Of a stretch of 64,000 bases of DNA, positions 25,731-36,387 are shown piece by piece. The notes beneath the pieces are model-generated. The model worked only from the letters and a program-made list of their open reading frames with translations. It was not told the origin of the DNA and made no database searches. This DNA is from Oscarella lobularis (lineage: Eukaryota; Porifera; Homoscleromorpha; Homosclerophorida; Oscarellidae): positions 1,488,001 through 1,552,000 of the forward strand of contig NC_089186.1 in assembly GCF_947507565.1 (NCBI RefSeq). Direction: 5' to 3'. Each line of letters begins with the position of its first letter. The first letter of the stretch is position 1. The position numbers and the translations under genes were made by a program.

Positions 25731-27255
25731 ATGGCAAATTGTCGCGTTGCTTGCAAGCGCGTCGTTCTTCCTGGAGGACGACTCGTCGATGGCGAATGCT
25801 GCGTAGAAGTAACCGATGGCACTATCACATCGATATCGAAAGATCTCGAATCTGGGGGCCCAGATGGGTCCCCCCTTCACAAAGCTGACCTCGTCGTTCC
25901 CGGATTCGTGGACATTCACAATCATGGAATAGGTACAATAAAGTATTAAGGGGTAAATTAACTCATTTCCTTTCCAGGTGGTTCAAACGATATTCTCGAG
26001 AATTGGGCTAATCCAGGTAATTATTAATTAATTTAATAGTTATATGTAACTTATTAAATCTTTGTTTTAGACTACACCCTTTCTCGTCTTCCATCGTGGG
26101 GCATCACATCGTGTTTAGCGTCGGTCGTCTTTTCAAAACCTCACCTTGTCTCCGATAAAGTGATTTCATCTCTCACTCATTCTTTTGGCGATACAAGACA
26201 CGGTGCAGTGTTAGAGGGGATTCACGCAGAGGTAAAGTACGTAAGCATGTTAGCTGACTTCCTAAACTTCTTTGTGTATCTTATGCTAGGGTCCTGTCAT
26301 TAATGACTGGGGTGCTCTGCCTCAAATTTCAACGGACATCTCCCTATCGAATTTCGAAAATCTTCTTTCTTCTCTTCCGAATCTCAAAATTATGACAATC
26401 AGTCCTCACCTCGAATCGAAGCGACACTACGAACGTCTCGAGGCTCTCCTACGACGAAACGTCGTTCCCGCTTTGGGTCACGACAAAGTGGCAAGCGAGA
26501 CGGAAATCCTCGGCGCTCTGCGCCTCGCACAATCGCATGGGAAGCGACTTCACGTGACGCACTGTTTCAACGTTTCGACGTTTCATCATCGTAATCCCGG
26601 ACTCGTCAATTTCGGACTGACATCCGAATTTCCTCGTTTCGAGAAGTACGAGAACTTGAAACCGCCTACTATTGAACTCGTCGGCGATTTATCGCACGTG
26701 TACGAAACAGTATAGCTTATATAGAATTATTTATTTATTGATTTTTTAGTCATCCGCTAACATTGACGACTGCCGTTCGCGCTCGTCAAGCTTCCGACAT
26801 TGCCTTTGTTACGGACGCTGTGCAAGAGCCCCTGCCTGGACAGAAGGTCATGTACAATGGAAGACGGCGTATGATATCTATAGTCATTACATACATGGTC
26901 TAAAATTTACTGTTATTAGTTGAAGTGTCTTCCGACGCCACACGAGTCGTTTTATCGGGTACGGATACGTTAGCTGGCAGCTGTTCGTCTCTACTTCAGA
27001 CGTTTTATTTTTTGGTAAATAATCTTGGTGTGTCGATTGGGTCGGCGGTGCAGATGCTAGCGGAGACACCTGCTCGGTATTCTCTTTATTTTTCTATGGT
27101 TCTGAAAGAGATTTGGATTTGTTTTTAGAATTGCTGGTATTGCTGGAATTGGTGAACTTTCTGTGGGAAAACGAGGCGATTTGCTTTGTTTTGACGCAGA
27201 CCTTCGCCTGATGTCGACAATTGTAGCGGGAAGAGTAGCGTACGCCTGTTCATAA
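25731..27255 (+). CDS. AMDHD2: N-acetylglucosamine-6-phosphate deacetylase (AMDHD2-like)
   Basis: Amidohydrolase-superfamily enzyme that removes acetate from GlcNAc-6-phosphate, feeding amino-sugar salvage; expected cytosolic. Seven exons, 25731-25932, 25978-26016, 26071-26231, 26290-26699, 26750-26868, 26920-27076 and 27129-27255, give 404 aa in an exact frame, the usual length for the animal enzyme. Motifs in order: PGFVDIHNHG at the first metal site, HAEGP with the metal-binding Glu, GHDKVAS, HVTHCFNV, the HRNPG loop, FVTDAV with the catalytic Asp, and LAGS near the C-terminus. The first residue of the region matching the usual TDA box is retained, so the enzyme looks functional. A polyadenylation signal AATAAA overlaps the stop (27254-27259). 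A broken duplicate of its exon 5 region lies at 29899-30113. Confidence 0.93.
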
Positions 27256-27484
27256 TAAAACATCAGCAATCGCTCCTAGAGTTGACAGTAGCATCCGCGA
27301 GGCTCATATAAATGCGATTTCTTCCAAGGTACCCCAATTGGTAATACTTACATTTATTTTTGGCACTGGGTGGGACTCTGTTTTGAATTTTCTCTGAACC
27401 TGGAGAGATAGAGTTCGGGCTTCATTGAAGAAAATCATTTTTCGCGTATATGAATTGTGTAATAAATTTATTACAGATCTGGGT

Positions 27485-27840
27485 TAAAATCGCGGCTCAA
27501 TTAAATGAATCAATTCAGGTTATTTAGCGCGCTTTGGCTCGTTCTGCTTTTGCATTTTCTTTCGATTTCGTCACACAGAAAGCGATGTTCAAGCGAAAAT
27601 CGACGCGACGACAAGACAAACTGCCACCAGAAGTACAATCAAGGTGAGGCCTCCTGAGAGGAAACAAAAGCAAAAACTCGAAATCACGATGTTAGGAAGA
27701 AGTCTCATTGCCACGATCGGATTTCATCTATCCAAAAGTAGCCCAATCTACGGCTGCTTTCGCAAAGAAGGCGTAAGATTCTCATACGAGTGCCTCGTTT
27801 GTGTTAGAAGCTCAGAATCTCATCGTAGAATCGGGTTTTA
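27485..27840 (+). repeat. Dispersed repeat, copy 1
   Basis: A 350-bp segment starting near AAATCGCGGCTCAA is homologous, in opposite orientation, to 44762-45078. Shared blocks include TTATTTAGCGCGCTTTGGCT, the stretch around GAAACAAAAGCAAAA, and AGAATCTCATCGTAGA near the 3' end. It is probably a non-autonomous mobile element or its relic. A short frame within it (27644-27853) has a counterpart in the other copy, but both are too short and divergent to call a gene. Confidence 0.65.
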
Positions 27841-27855
27841 CGTGCGACGATGATA

Positions 27856-28634
27856 GCGAAGCTCGTCGAGGCGCTGGCTGACATATTGGCGTGATCAAAC
27901 TTCGCCTTCTTGGCTCTCTCCAGACGATGCAGTTCGGGGAGCCCCCCTTATATAAGCTTACCAGGTAAGCGAGACTATAGGCATGCGCTTAGGGGGCGGG
28001 CCTCTCTAACAGCGTCGTACATGGAGATTGAGTGCCACAGGCTGCGTTTTGGACATAGACCGATTTTCGACCGAATCTAAACATTAGGGTTCGATTTCTG
28101 ACAGTCTAATCGTGGGTGGGTTGGGGCTCATGCGAGGGCTCGTGGCAGAGCATGCATGAATCTCCCGCTTTATGTACGAAGCGGAGAGTGTAGACGGGAC
28201 AAAATCCGGTTTTAGAGCAGTTATTGATCATAGAATATTTATTGATTGTGGTGAGCGCCGCTCTCCTTTCTGTTGCCCGTACACAACCTGGTTAGGGACT
28301 AGGCTACTGTAGACCTACATGTATGTCTGCTTCCCGTATACTAACTTCGATCCCGTCTAACCCATAGGGGATCGACGTCGCGGAAATTCGACATCAGTAG
28401 GACTTGGCTTCCAACGCGACTCGGATATCTGCTTTCACAGATCGCCCAAGTAGACTATCTCGAGTAGAGTCTAAGATGTAACTGCGTGCAGACAAAATTT
28501 CCAGCTGTCTTGACAACTGCATTTTTTTGTGCGCTCACGGAACTTGTACAATACTATTACGGATTGACTACAACACGGTCGACTCGTGAAACGAAACGAA
28601 GAAGTACGTTTTCGGTAGAAGGACCACTGATTCT
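27856..28634. other. Intergenic, no feature recognised
   Basis: Neither strand has a supported coding frame, and I see no tRNA-like or strongly repeated structure. The right end includes the 3' flank of the minus-strand gene at 28635-29182. Confidence 0.4.
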
Positions 28635-29182
28635 TCACAGACGGAGGCAATGAATGGTGAAATCAATGTATGAATGGCCTGGAATTCCTTTTGCGACGCG
28701 TTTGTCCTGCACAATAAAGGAACGAACGCGTCGTCCCCAGTATTTCTCAAAGTCGTTTCCGGAGTCTGTTGCCGAAGCAATAGTGTAAGAAGGCCAGTCA
28801 TCCTCATTGGAGTAGTAAGTGCAAGCTCTAGATGGCATTGATTCGATATTGAACACCCACATCGCGGCTCCTTGAGCGCTGTCGTAGCTTGGGCCGAATT
28901 CGCTGCCAGGAACGTAGAGAATATGGCTGTTGTGAGTTTCGTGAGAACCGGAACCGCAATTCAGAGAGTAACTCTTGCTCTCTCCAAACGGCGTGTACGT
29001 GCATGTGTTTCCTACACAGCCCACTGAAGCCGTAGCCGGTTTCGGAGGCAGTGAGAAGTGAAAAGGCTGCGATGGAGTGGATAATATAAGACACCAGTAT
29101 ACTATGTACGAAGTCAAATTACCGCTAGGAGAGCGACTTGAATAAATGCACTGAAAAGGACCGAGTATGTGATGAAAGACAT
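28635..29182 (-). CDS. Small secreted protein, unknown family (163 aa)
   Basis: Two exons, 29123-29182 and 28635-29066, joined by a canonical GT-AG intron of 56 nt, give 163 aa in an exact frame. Exon 1 is a clean signal peptide (MSFITYSVLFSAFIQVALLA). The mature part has Cys residues in CVGNTCTYTPFG and LNCGSG, aromatic-rich stretches and a C-terminal HCLRL. The section CTYYSNEDDWPSYTIAS followed by RRVRSFIV loosely recalls a beta-gamma-crystallin repeat, but the match is too weak to name. The start is chosen at the exon-1 methionine because it yields the signal peptide; a longer unspliced frame reaches further upstream. Function unknown. Confidence 0.65.
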
Positions 29183-29788
29183 ATCGTCGACGCGCTGTTG
29201 GAAAGGTGAAAAGTGAACGCAATGCTAAAAACGTTCTCTTTTAAAGGCATCACCGTACCCAGCCGGAAAATCGTCATTTGTTTTTTTCAAATGATACGGA
29301 ACCGGTAATGGACTCGTGCAAATGTTTGTGGTCTCACAGTCTCATGCACTTAGCCGGCGAACTCGAAGCGACCACAGCCGCTGGCCAAGTTTATTTGCGC
29401 CCGCAGGTAAACGTATAGATAAATATATCATTGCTATCACACCGCCGCTCTTTCGACGGTTCAAATCTATATCCGGCGCCATTGACCTACAGTAGCCCCA
29501 AAGCGAAGAATGAATCGATTGTTCGAATAGCGTTGACTTAGCTACGTACGTTCTCGCGTGCTCGGCCATGCAGGCCCGGCCGCGGCACTCTACGTGTGTG
29601 GTTGTACAGCCTCGAAAAACCGAGATCATGTGAATCCTAGCTAAGAAGAGATCACGACGAACGATGTTTCTTATACTACTTGCATAAGCGACGCTCGCGC
29701 TCGGGAACGCTCGGCGACGCTCGCGTGCGTCGCCTAGCGTCACTGCATGAGCCGCGCGACGCTTGGGTTTCAACGTCAGGGCGAGGGT

Positions 29789-29845
29789 CAATTAGTGTAC
29801 CGTCTTTTACAAGGCCACAATTAGTGTACCGTCTTTTAAAAGGCC
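29789..29845. repeat. Two-copy direct repeat, 29 bp period
   Basis: AATTAGTGTACCGTCTTTTA followed by a short tail ending AAGGCC occurs twice in tandem, starting at 29789 and 29818, differing at one or two bases. The surrounding 29183-29898 region is otherwise without a supported gene; several long minus-strand frames here are GC-rich chance frames. Confidence 0.8.
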
Positions 29846-29898
29846 GGCGGCACGGAAATTTGGGTGGGCCACTCGAGAAGTAACCGCTTACTTTTCGC

Positions 29899-30113
29899 AA
29901 CAGTATAGCTTATATAGAATTATTTATTGATTTTTTGTCATCCGCTAACATTGAAGACTGCGCTGTTCGCAAGCTTCCGACATTGCCTTTGTTACGGACG
30001 CTGTGCAAGAGCCCCTGTCTGGACAGGAGGTCATGTACAATGATATCTATGTCATTACATGCTTGGTCTAAAATTTACTGTTTTAGTTGAAGTGTCTTCC
30101 GACGCCACACGAG
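29899..30113 (+). pseudogene. Truncated AMDHD2 duplicate (intron 4 to start of exon 6)
   Basis: Copy of 26707-26942 that includes intron sequence, so it arose by DNA duplication rather than retroposition. It carries small deletions (loss of bases in CGTTCGCGCTCGTCAAG and near the exon-5 end) that break the frame, and it lacks every other exon. It ends abruptly at CCACACGAG, where xanthine-dehydrogenase-like sequence begins. Confidence 0.85.
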
Positions 30114-30117
30114 TAAG

Positions 30118-31046
30118 AGACAGGCGGTTCTTGACTGCTGTCATCAGCTGAATGAAAAGCTAGAGATCGTCAGAGAAAAGTTGGGAAGGGATGCAACTTG
30201 GCCTGAGATTGCCAAAGAAGCTTTGAAAATGGATATCGATTTGTCTGCGAAGGCGTGGTAAGAATACAACCGATGTTGATCTGATCCATTTTCTCCAAGG
30301 GCTGGACGCAGCGATGATGCCATATTTCGCTACTTTATCTATGGAGCAGCTTGCACGGAAGTGGAGATTGACGTATTGACTGGTGAAAGGGAAATACTCT
30401 GCACTGGCATTATCCAGGATAGCGGTCAAAGGTTCCATAATATCTTATGTCTAGGAATGCAATATAATGATGATTTCTTAGTATGAACCCTTATATTGAC
30501 GTGGGGCCAAGTGCGTGGTGCTTTTGTCATGGGCTTGGGTTATTGGCTTCTTGAAGACATTAAACGTGATCCTGAAACGGGGCAACTTTTGAAAAAGAAT
30601 ACTTGGGTATCGTTTGTGCGTGTCTTTCCTCATCTTGACGTCGCTTTTTTTTTTTCGTTTAGGGATATCATCCTCCTGGCCCCAAGGATATTCCAGTTGA
30701 CTTCAGAGTAGAGTTTCTCAGAGATGCACCAAATCCGTTGGGTGTCTTGGGTTCAAAAGGTATGGACAGTCTGTTGATCACTATTCTCGTCAGGCTAATC
30801 TTTATATGTATATATAGCGACGGGTGAACCGTCGATTTGCATGTCTTGCTCAGCAGTATTCGCTATCGCACAGGCTCTATCGAGTGCTAGAGCAGAAGTG
30901 GGAGAAAGCAGAGTCATTTCACTAGGTGTGAGTCCACGAAATGAAAATGTTCTTTAGTCAGTCCATCTTGTGTTATAGACGGGCCAGTGACCGTCGAACG
31001 TGTTCAAGAACTTGCTTCGCTTAAAACCGAGCAGCTGTTTATCTAA
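30118..31046 (+). pseudogene. Xanthine dehydrogenase / aldehyde oxidase C-terminal fragment
   Basis: Exon-like pieces at 30118-30257, 30300-30431, 30482-30606, 30663-30759, 30818-30925 and 30979-31046 read as the molybdopterin-domain end of the XDH/AOX family: YGAACTEVEIDVLTGE, RGAFVMGLGYW, GYHPPGPKDIPVDFRVEFL, LGSKATGEPS and a short tail ending LFI. One extra C in GTGGGGCCAAGTG (about 30505) shifts the frame in the third piece. The iron-sulphur, FAD and first molybdopterin parts are absent and are replaced by the AMDHD2 fragment. Most likely a pseudogene; an assembly or sequencing error at the single C cannot be excluded. Confidence 0.75.
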
Positions 31047-31655
31047 AAGTGTTGAATTGAGCATTTGTTCATATTTAATTAATGACGTCACCTTAGCGCG
31101 CTATCGCCGACGTCGTGGACGAAGAAAGGACGAGAAACAGCTCTGGTACGACGCGCTGTACCCTTTCAGGTACGTTTAGAAACGTTCTTGATCCTTCGCC
31201 CGCTGTTGCAAAGGCGCGAAAAGGAGAGTTTCGCGTTATCCTTTGCGACGTCGATATAAGACGCTCAAAAGCGCATTTAGAGAGCACGTTTCGACTTGAT
31301 CATGTGCACGTTGTATCGATGAACGGCTTTCGTGACCGAAAAAGAGTCGAACAGCTCATCAACCCCTCCCTCCCTTTTTCGAACGCCGATTCGTTGGCTA
31401 GGTTAGGTCTTACGGCGCCGAATGTCCTAAATAATACCTATTTATCGTTATGAGAGGGTCAGATAGACGATTTGCGATCGGGCCATGCTTCACCGATCTT
31501 GAATCTGATATCTTAGACTTTTCCAATTTTTTGCGTCAAGCGATGGAGCTTTGCTATCAAGTCAAATTTTCTGAATCGAACTTGTCTATCATTCAAAGTT
31601 TTAGCGAGAATTATATTCACGGCGGCGTGGTTACTACTGAGTGTAACGGAAGTGA
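31047..31655. other. No supported gene
   Basis: A 112-codon + frame (31115-31453) and its antisense shadow are present, but neither shows a domain, a signal peptide or a conserved partner elsewhere in the window. Confidence 0.35.
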
Positions 31656-32110
31656 GTCATTTTGAGCAAAATTTGACCGGCATCGAACGTTAGAGCCCCA
31701 TAAAGTTGGTAAACTAACAAAATTCAACAATTCTAGCGCGTTTATCTAAGAATTGGCGAGGTCCGGTTTTTTACCATAGCACGCGGTTTTTGGTCGAAAA
31801 CCGTGTCTCTCAAAAGTCTGATTTTTTGGTGTTAAACGATAGGACTTGACTCCACGGTCTCAAAATTGTCAAGCTGGCCGTGTTTTTTTGAAGGGCGTGA
31901 CTAATATTAACCCATACCGGAAGGGGGTCTTTTGGAGGCGAAATTTGACCTCCATCAACTGTTCGACCCTGCAGCTGTGTCAAACTATTATGGTACAATA
32001 GATCTAGCGTGTTTATTTGGAAATCCGTGAGTTGAGGTTTTTAGGCAAACCGTGAGCTATAGCACACGGTTTTTGGTCATTTTGGTGACCTCTCCGATTC
32101 TCAAAATTTC
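31655..32110. repeat. Diverged two-unit tandem repeat (about 275 bp period)
   Basis: Two old copies are recognisable by shared landmarks in the same order: AAATTTGACC..CATC at about 31668 and 31942, CTAGCG(C/T)GTTTAT at about 31735 and 32006, and TAGCAC(G/A)CGGTTTTTGGTC at about 31777 and 32065. Non-coding. Confidence 0.6.
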
Positions 32111-32398
32111 TTTATAGAACGATGGGTATTGGTTGCCTGTTTGACCTCGCGGTACCAAAAGGACCCCACACCTCGAATTTTGGCTAAAATTCGAATTTTT
32201 GTAGATGATTTATATCAGCACATGGATCAATTCCCTCCTTCTCCATCGTGTTCCTACAGCCTTTCAAGGTAAAGAAGACAATGGATATGAGTGTTCAATG
32301 CACTGAATTGATTTTTTTTCAGTTTTCTTCTCTCCCCAACGCGTCGATCAATCCGACGATTTTTAGATGCAGAAAGAAGAAGACGCAGACGAAGACAT

Positions 32399-32590
32399 CA
32401 CCCTGGGGACTTGGGTTAAAGTCTCCCTCCTTGTGGGCTGGAGGTTAATCAGCGCCTCCCCTGTGGACTTGGGTTAAAATTCACCCTGGGGACTTGGGTT
32501 AAAGTCTCCCTCCTTGGAGGCTGGAGGTTAATGTGCCTACCCCCTGTGGACTTGGGTTAAAGTTCACTGTGGGGACTGCAGTCTCAGTCC
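32399..32590. repeat. Minisatellite, 83-bp unit
   Basis: Units start at 32399 and 32482, with a partial third near 32565. Each contains CACCCTGGGGACTTGGGTTA, then CTCCCTCCTT, GGCTGGAGGTTAAT and a second GACTTGGGTTAAA. The inner GTGGACTTGGGTTAAA / GGGGACTTGGGTTAAA echo shows a half-unit sub-repeat. Confidence 0.85.
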
Positions 32591-32770
32591 CACCGCTTGG
32601 CCAGGAGGTCAAGCGGCAGCGCAGGAGCGGCGGCCCAGGGACAACGAAAGGAGGAAGAGGAAAAGGTGGAAGGGGAGACAAGAAGACTTTTAATTTTTTA
32701 TTTTGTACATCCGGGATATTATCAATAAAAATTTGGCCATACGTTCCCCTACTTTTTCGCTCAATGACAT

Positions 32771-32808
32771 GCGACGCAGAATGACGTATAATACGTCATC
32801 TGCGTCGC
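32771..32808. repeat. Near-perfect 38-bp palindrome with nested CRE-like sites
   Basis: The left arm GCGACGCAGAATGACGTAT and the right arm ATACGTCATCTGCGTCGC are reverse complements apart from one extra A, around a single central base. Each arm contains TGACGT/ACGTCA, the core of ATF/CREB-type sites. It sits inside a wider inverted arrangement: GTTTAGCTTT at about 32818 pairs with AAAGCTAAAC at about 32888. Could be a small inverted-repeat element. Confidence 0.85.
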
Positions 32809-32899
32809 CTGCTTTAGTTTAGCTTTATTAGGGACTGTCGACAACGTCAGGCTCACTTTCATGCAAAAGGAGCGCCGAGTCCCAAACAAAGCTAAACTA

Positions 32900-34114
32900 A
32901 CGTGCTCTTGTCTCCATACCCTGGAGATCAAGAGTAGACAAAAAAAAGGCACGCAACTATTCTCATGCACTAAACCTAGCATGCAAAAAGAGTCAATCCA
33001 TGCTGGCATCTTCTTGTCTTCACATTTCCTCTTCAGATCGGGAAGCTATAAAAACGAAATACGCTCATACCAAAGAGCCACCCGACGTCGACAGGGTACT
33101 GTAGACAAAAAAAAGGGACTGAGACTGAGCCGCTAGGACAGCTCTATGAGGGGCCCCACTTGCGCTGGAGGCTTGGACGATGTCATAAGGAAGACCTCAT
33201 CGATCGGTGACAAAGAGCGACGAGAAACCGAGCATTTGCCGTCACGTCGCGCTCTCCTAAAATGATCGCGAGGCTCCGGATCGACGGCGACGAGAAGTTC
33301 GAGCTCCTTTTGCTCGTCGCTTTCTTTTTCTCGATGCGGCTAAACTCTCCGAACGCGTATTTCAGGACTGCTTTACGTGCGACGAGGGAGAGAACGAATT
33401 TGCGAGCAGACGTCGGTTCTAGGGGGACCCTCGCGACGCGACCTGCTGGGAGGCATCCTCGGACTTATTTAAGAGTCTAAATACGCTTACCAAGACGCTA
33501 TTGTTTCGTACGCACGAGAAAAGCGTGAAAACGGCGAATTACCTTGTTCGCGCATGCGTAGACCCTAGAAAAAAAGTAACCAATACATCAATAGCACATA
33601 AACTGCTATGTATGTAAAAGCTCTAGTCATAATTCCTAGCGGCTAATATCTCAGGCATGTCAAATACGAGTTTGATAAGACTACATAAAATACTGACGTA
33701 AAAAAGGAGATACAAAAGCATAGGCATGTAGATATAGTATACCAGACTCACCTGGCCTCCTCTATCTTCAATCATCCGACGACACACCTTAATTTCTCAC
33801 GTCAAGATGAGCCCCTCTCAAAGCCCTGCCTTACCTTCAACTTGAAGTTTACTAATCGTGCGTTGAAGACGATCATGCTCTGAATCTTCTAAGTATAGCA
33901 GAAGACAGCTATCTGTTTCATAAAGAGCTACAAAAAAACGGCTAGCCGATTAATTCAGAACTCACCGATTGTTAATTGCCAACCTGAAGATAAAAAAGCT
34001 ATACCTGTGCGTAGTTAATTGATTAATTAAAGAGCGAAATTAGGGATCGAGTGACATGCGTGGTTGCACATCTTTGCTAGCCACGCGCAGTGTATTCTGC
34101 AACCGAAAGCCTGA
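32900..34114. other. Intergenic; right half is the start of the duplicated unit
   Basis: No coding frame of substance. From about 33580 the sequence matches 45255 onward, marking the left end of segmental duplication unit 1. Confidence 0.55.
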
Positions 34115-36387
34115 ATGATAACAAAGACAAAACTCACACATTCGCTATTCCTAGCTCTCACTGACTCACAGTATATTTTCGCCGACATATCTATCACGAC
34201 GTCGGTTGCTATGAACGGCCAACACGATGGTCCGCCGTCTCATTTCACAAGAATCGTGAGCGGCCAGGCGACAATGATTGCAGTAGGATTCTGCCTAAGT
34301 CTTTCTATTCTTCTCGCCGTTTCGCCCATATTCGTTTACTATTATGTGGACATACCTTCACGGAACGATGTAAAGCTTAGTCGGTTTATACATAGGCAGC
34401 CTGGTGTAGTGGTAGCGCATTCCAACGCGGTAAACGTACCGTAATTGAAATCGAAATTAGATACTAATACCAGCGCGGCTGGTCTGTCTCACTTCGGCTT
34501 GCTCGATACTGTGATAACAAAGTTGATCTGTTAATAGGAACGTTTGTGCCAAAAGAAATCGCCTCAATTTGTTCCGAGAGTCTTAACAGAACAATCTCTA
34601 TGCAAATCAATATTTCATAATCATAATGACAACAGAAGCACGATGACGGGGCTTACGGCGGCGGCGAAAGAGCAAATGGAGAAAATACCCGTGGCCGGGT
34701 GTGGAAATTTCACGATGGCAGAGAACGATTTGATAATATTGTTCCACGCAATCGATACATCTAACTTACCTGATGAAGACAAAGGAGAGGCAAAGATAAT
34801 GCTCTGTCTTTACGCCTATGGAGACTGCGGTGACTTAGGCAAACTAACAAAGAAAACTAACAGAAACAAATGCGACTGTTCAGGATTTTCGGAGTTCCAG
34901 ACGGAGACTGACTTCAAACCGCTGATAAGAAACTTCTCATCCTGCCTACAACCTCCCGATTTCGCGCTACCATTTATTACTTCTTCCTACACGAACGAGA
35001 CTAATAACGAGACAGTTTGTTCAAAGAACTTGCTACCCACTACAAGCCCATGTTTGCAAACTTGCGGCATGTACTGCTCACCTTTGTGTAACCAGCCGGG
35101 AAGCTCAATCGGCGCAAAAATTTTTCACGTCGCACTTTATATTACAATTGCGCTGTTGTGGATTTGCATTGCGGTGATGTTCATTACTTGGCTAAAGCTA
35201 AGAAAATTGTACGCTCAATGTTCAAAAAATTAAAATTTTAAAGTTTTTTATTCAGCAAACAGTCTCAAACCGGATTGTCCTTTTGCCTACCACTCGCAGT
35301 TATCAGTAAGTTTCGATTCAATATAAAGAATGCGTTACTAGTACTTAATTATCTGCAACTATCAGATAGCGCCCTAAGCATCACTTTGATTTGGGGTCAA
35401 AAGAGGATATACTGTAGGTACAGAAACAGGTTTGAATCTATGTACAATCCAACAAAACTATGCCTTATTCAAGGTAGAGTGATACGCTCTATATAACTAT
35501 TAGTGCGTACGTCATATAATATCGGTTTAGGATATCTCGCCCATTATGGACTACTGTGGTTCGTCTTTTCTTGGCTAAATTCCGTGGTCAGTGCACTAGT
35601 AACCGTGTGGAATCCCGAAAGGTTTAGCGAGAAACGGAGAAAGGCACTATACTTCTTTCAACTGACTCTATCGATAATCGCACCGGGAGGAATTGTCATG
35701 TTCACCTCACTACGTGGCATTCGCTACTCTGGGACAAATGTTTACAGCTTCTTCTGCGCACCTACAATCAACTCGTTCTTTTACACATATACACTGCCCG
35801 TCAATATTATAGTTTTTTGTGGGACAATAGTTTCGGCCATTGTTATGTACAAGCTGCATCAGGTAAATAGCTTCATTTGAAAAATCGATTTCGCTAATAC
35901 TTTCTCTTCGAAGGCAAAAAAGTCTTCCTTTCATCAGCGCTGCCCTGAAACCAGTCAAAAAACGTTTCAAGCCTACTCGTTGGTTCAAAAGCGATTCTTT
36001 TTCCTATCAATTCTAATACCTCTTTTCTTCGCCGCCTTTGCGACGGCTTCTATCATCTACGCTCGGACATCTATTCCACATATAGGAAAAGTTTTGAGCT
36101 CAGAAAAATGCTCAAACGAGTCACAACGGTGCGGACCTGACTTCCAGGAACCGTGGCAAACCTCGTTTGCTCCTTTAGGTGCTATCGTACTGTTTTGGCT
36201 TTGTGCCGCTTCTGTGGTTGCCTATGTGCACGTGCCACGTGCGGCCAGAGCCTTTTGGCTGCAACTGTGGCGAAAATGCACAAGAAAAAATACAGGTCTA
36301 CATTCGGACGATACGGCCGGAAGTTCAACGGGAAGAACACGCCTGTTCTCTTCCTCAAGTGAATCTATTAGAGAGAGCAGTACCTAA
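34115..36387 (+). CDS. Frizzled-like seven-helix receptor, copy 1
   Basis: Six exons, 34115-34369, 34538-35208, 35256-35305, 35366-35473, 35531-35862 and 35914-36387, give 629 aa in an exact frame. Exon 1 encodes an N-terminal hydrophobic segment (signal peptide or anchor); an internal Met at 34211 is an alternative start. The ectodomain is about 200 aa with paired Cys (CGNFTM, YGDCGDL, CDCSGF, CLQTCGMYC) but does not show the full ten-Cys Frizzled pattern. TM1 begins at KIFHVALYITIALLWIC. The WGQKRIYC and CLIQG-YLAHYG junctions, restored by splicing, match the class-F / cAMP-receptor-like layout around helices 2-3. The cytoplasmic tail is short and Ser-rich (LFSSSSESIRESS), with no KTxxxW Dishevelled motif. 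Member of the Frizzled/slime-mould Frizzled-like group by inference; the ligand is unknown. Confidence 0.75.

Noticed and set aside
31115-31453. A 112-codon frame after the XDH fragment
   Set aside because: No domain, signal peptide, splice partner or second copy; composition looks like chance.
35474-35530. Apparent stop codon in 7TM copy 1 after the CLIQG motif
   Set aside because: It lies in a 57-nt GT-AG intron. Splicing restores CLIQG-YLAHYG in both copies.
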